From: an uncultured Prevotellaceae bacterium
GTDB lineage: Bacteria > Bacteroidota > Bacteroidia > Bacteroidales > Muribaculaceae
Reading direction: 5' to 3'
Length of the DNA stretch: 7,654 nt
Assembly: GCA_900556245.1 (NCBI GenBank)
Contig: USOC01000045.1
Span: 1-7,654 of the forward strand
The notes below the pieces were generated by a model. That model ran no database searches. It was not told the DNA's origin and was given only the letters and a program-made list of their open reading frames with translations. Shown here piece by piece: positions 7,607-7,654 of the stretch; within the stretch, counting starts at the first letter, position 1; every line of letters starts with the position of its first letter. Position numbers and translations under genes: made by a program.

Positions 7607-7654
7607 TTATACGGCTACCGTGGCTTTGATGTGAGGGTGCGGGTTGTAGTTCTC
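7607..7654 (-). CDS. thyA: Thymidylate synthase, last 15 codons only
   Basis: The minus strand at the right edge encodes ENYNPHPHIKATVAV followed by a TAA stop. This closely matches the conserved C-terminus of thymidylate synthase (E. coli ends GYDPHPGIKAPVAI), including the PHP-IKA-VA pattern and the terminal residue that closes over the active site. The enzyme methylates dUMP to dTMP with methylene-tetrahydrofolate, giving dihydrofolate. The rest of the gene is outside the window. The identity rests on these 15 residues and on folA lying 27 bases downstream. Confidence 0.88.
   Translation of the reverse strand, partial: ENYNPHPHIKATVAV

Noticed and set aside
1..7654. CRISPR arrays, tRNA or rRNA genes, insertion sequences, phage or toxin-antitoxin genes
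   Set aside because: I looked for direct repeats with spacers, tRNA-like cloverleafs, terminal inverted repeats and small paired genes and saw none.

Overview
This window looks like chromosomal DNA of a member of the Bacteroidales (phylum Bacteroidota). The evidence is promoter motifs of the Bacteroides type (TTTG and TAnnTTTG), a lack of Shine-Dalgarno sequences, secreted beta-rich proteins of kinds common in that group (a GLUG-repeat protein and a beta-helix protein with a C-terminal sorting-like domain), and Bacteroidota-like PyrH, Frr and FolA. I cannot name a genus from the sequence alone.

Layout, left to right. Positions 1-2887 (minus strand) hold one uninterrupted reading frame, cut by the left edge, for a secreted protein of at least 962 residues whose C-terminal part carries GLUG-type repeats. 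Next is a 227-bp gap with that gene's promoter and the hairpin terminator of the following gene. Positions 3115-4593 (minus) encode a 492-residue secreted right-handed beta-helix protein with a C-terminal domain resembling a type IX secretion sorting signal. A gap of 251 bp holds its promoter and a strong terminator for the operon to its right. Positions 4845-6151 (minus) are the frr and pyrH genes, transcribed pyrH then frr. A 148-bp divergent region has a very good promoter for pyrH and a weaker one for the plus-strand gene. Positions 6300-7082 (plus) encode an exported TPR-repeat protein of unknown function. It ends 5 bp from the stop codon of folA (7088-7579, minus), which lies just downstream of the last 15 codons of thyA (7607-7654, minus, cut by the right edge).

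The right-hand genes are housekeeping: UMP kinase (pyrimidine nucleotide synthesis), ribosome recycling factor, and the thymidylate synthase/dihydrofolate reductase pair that regenerates tetrahydrofolate used up in dTMP synthesis. The left-hand genes are accessory cell-envelope or secreted proteins, each with its own promoter. No RNA genes, insertion sequences, CRISPR arrays, phage genes or defence genes were seen. I found no clear sign of a wholly new system. The observations most worth checking are the large repeat protein, the unusual residue in the DHFR active site, and the compact divergent promoter between pyrH and the TPR gene.
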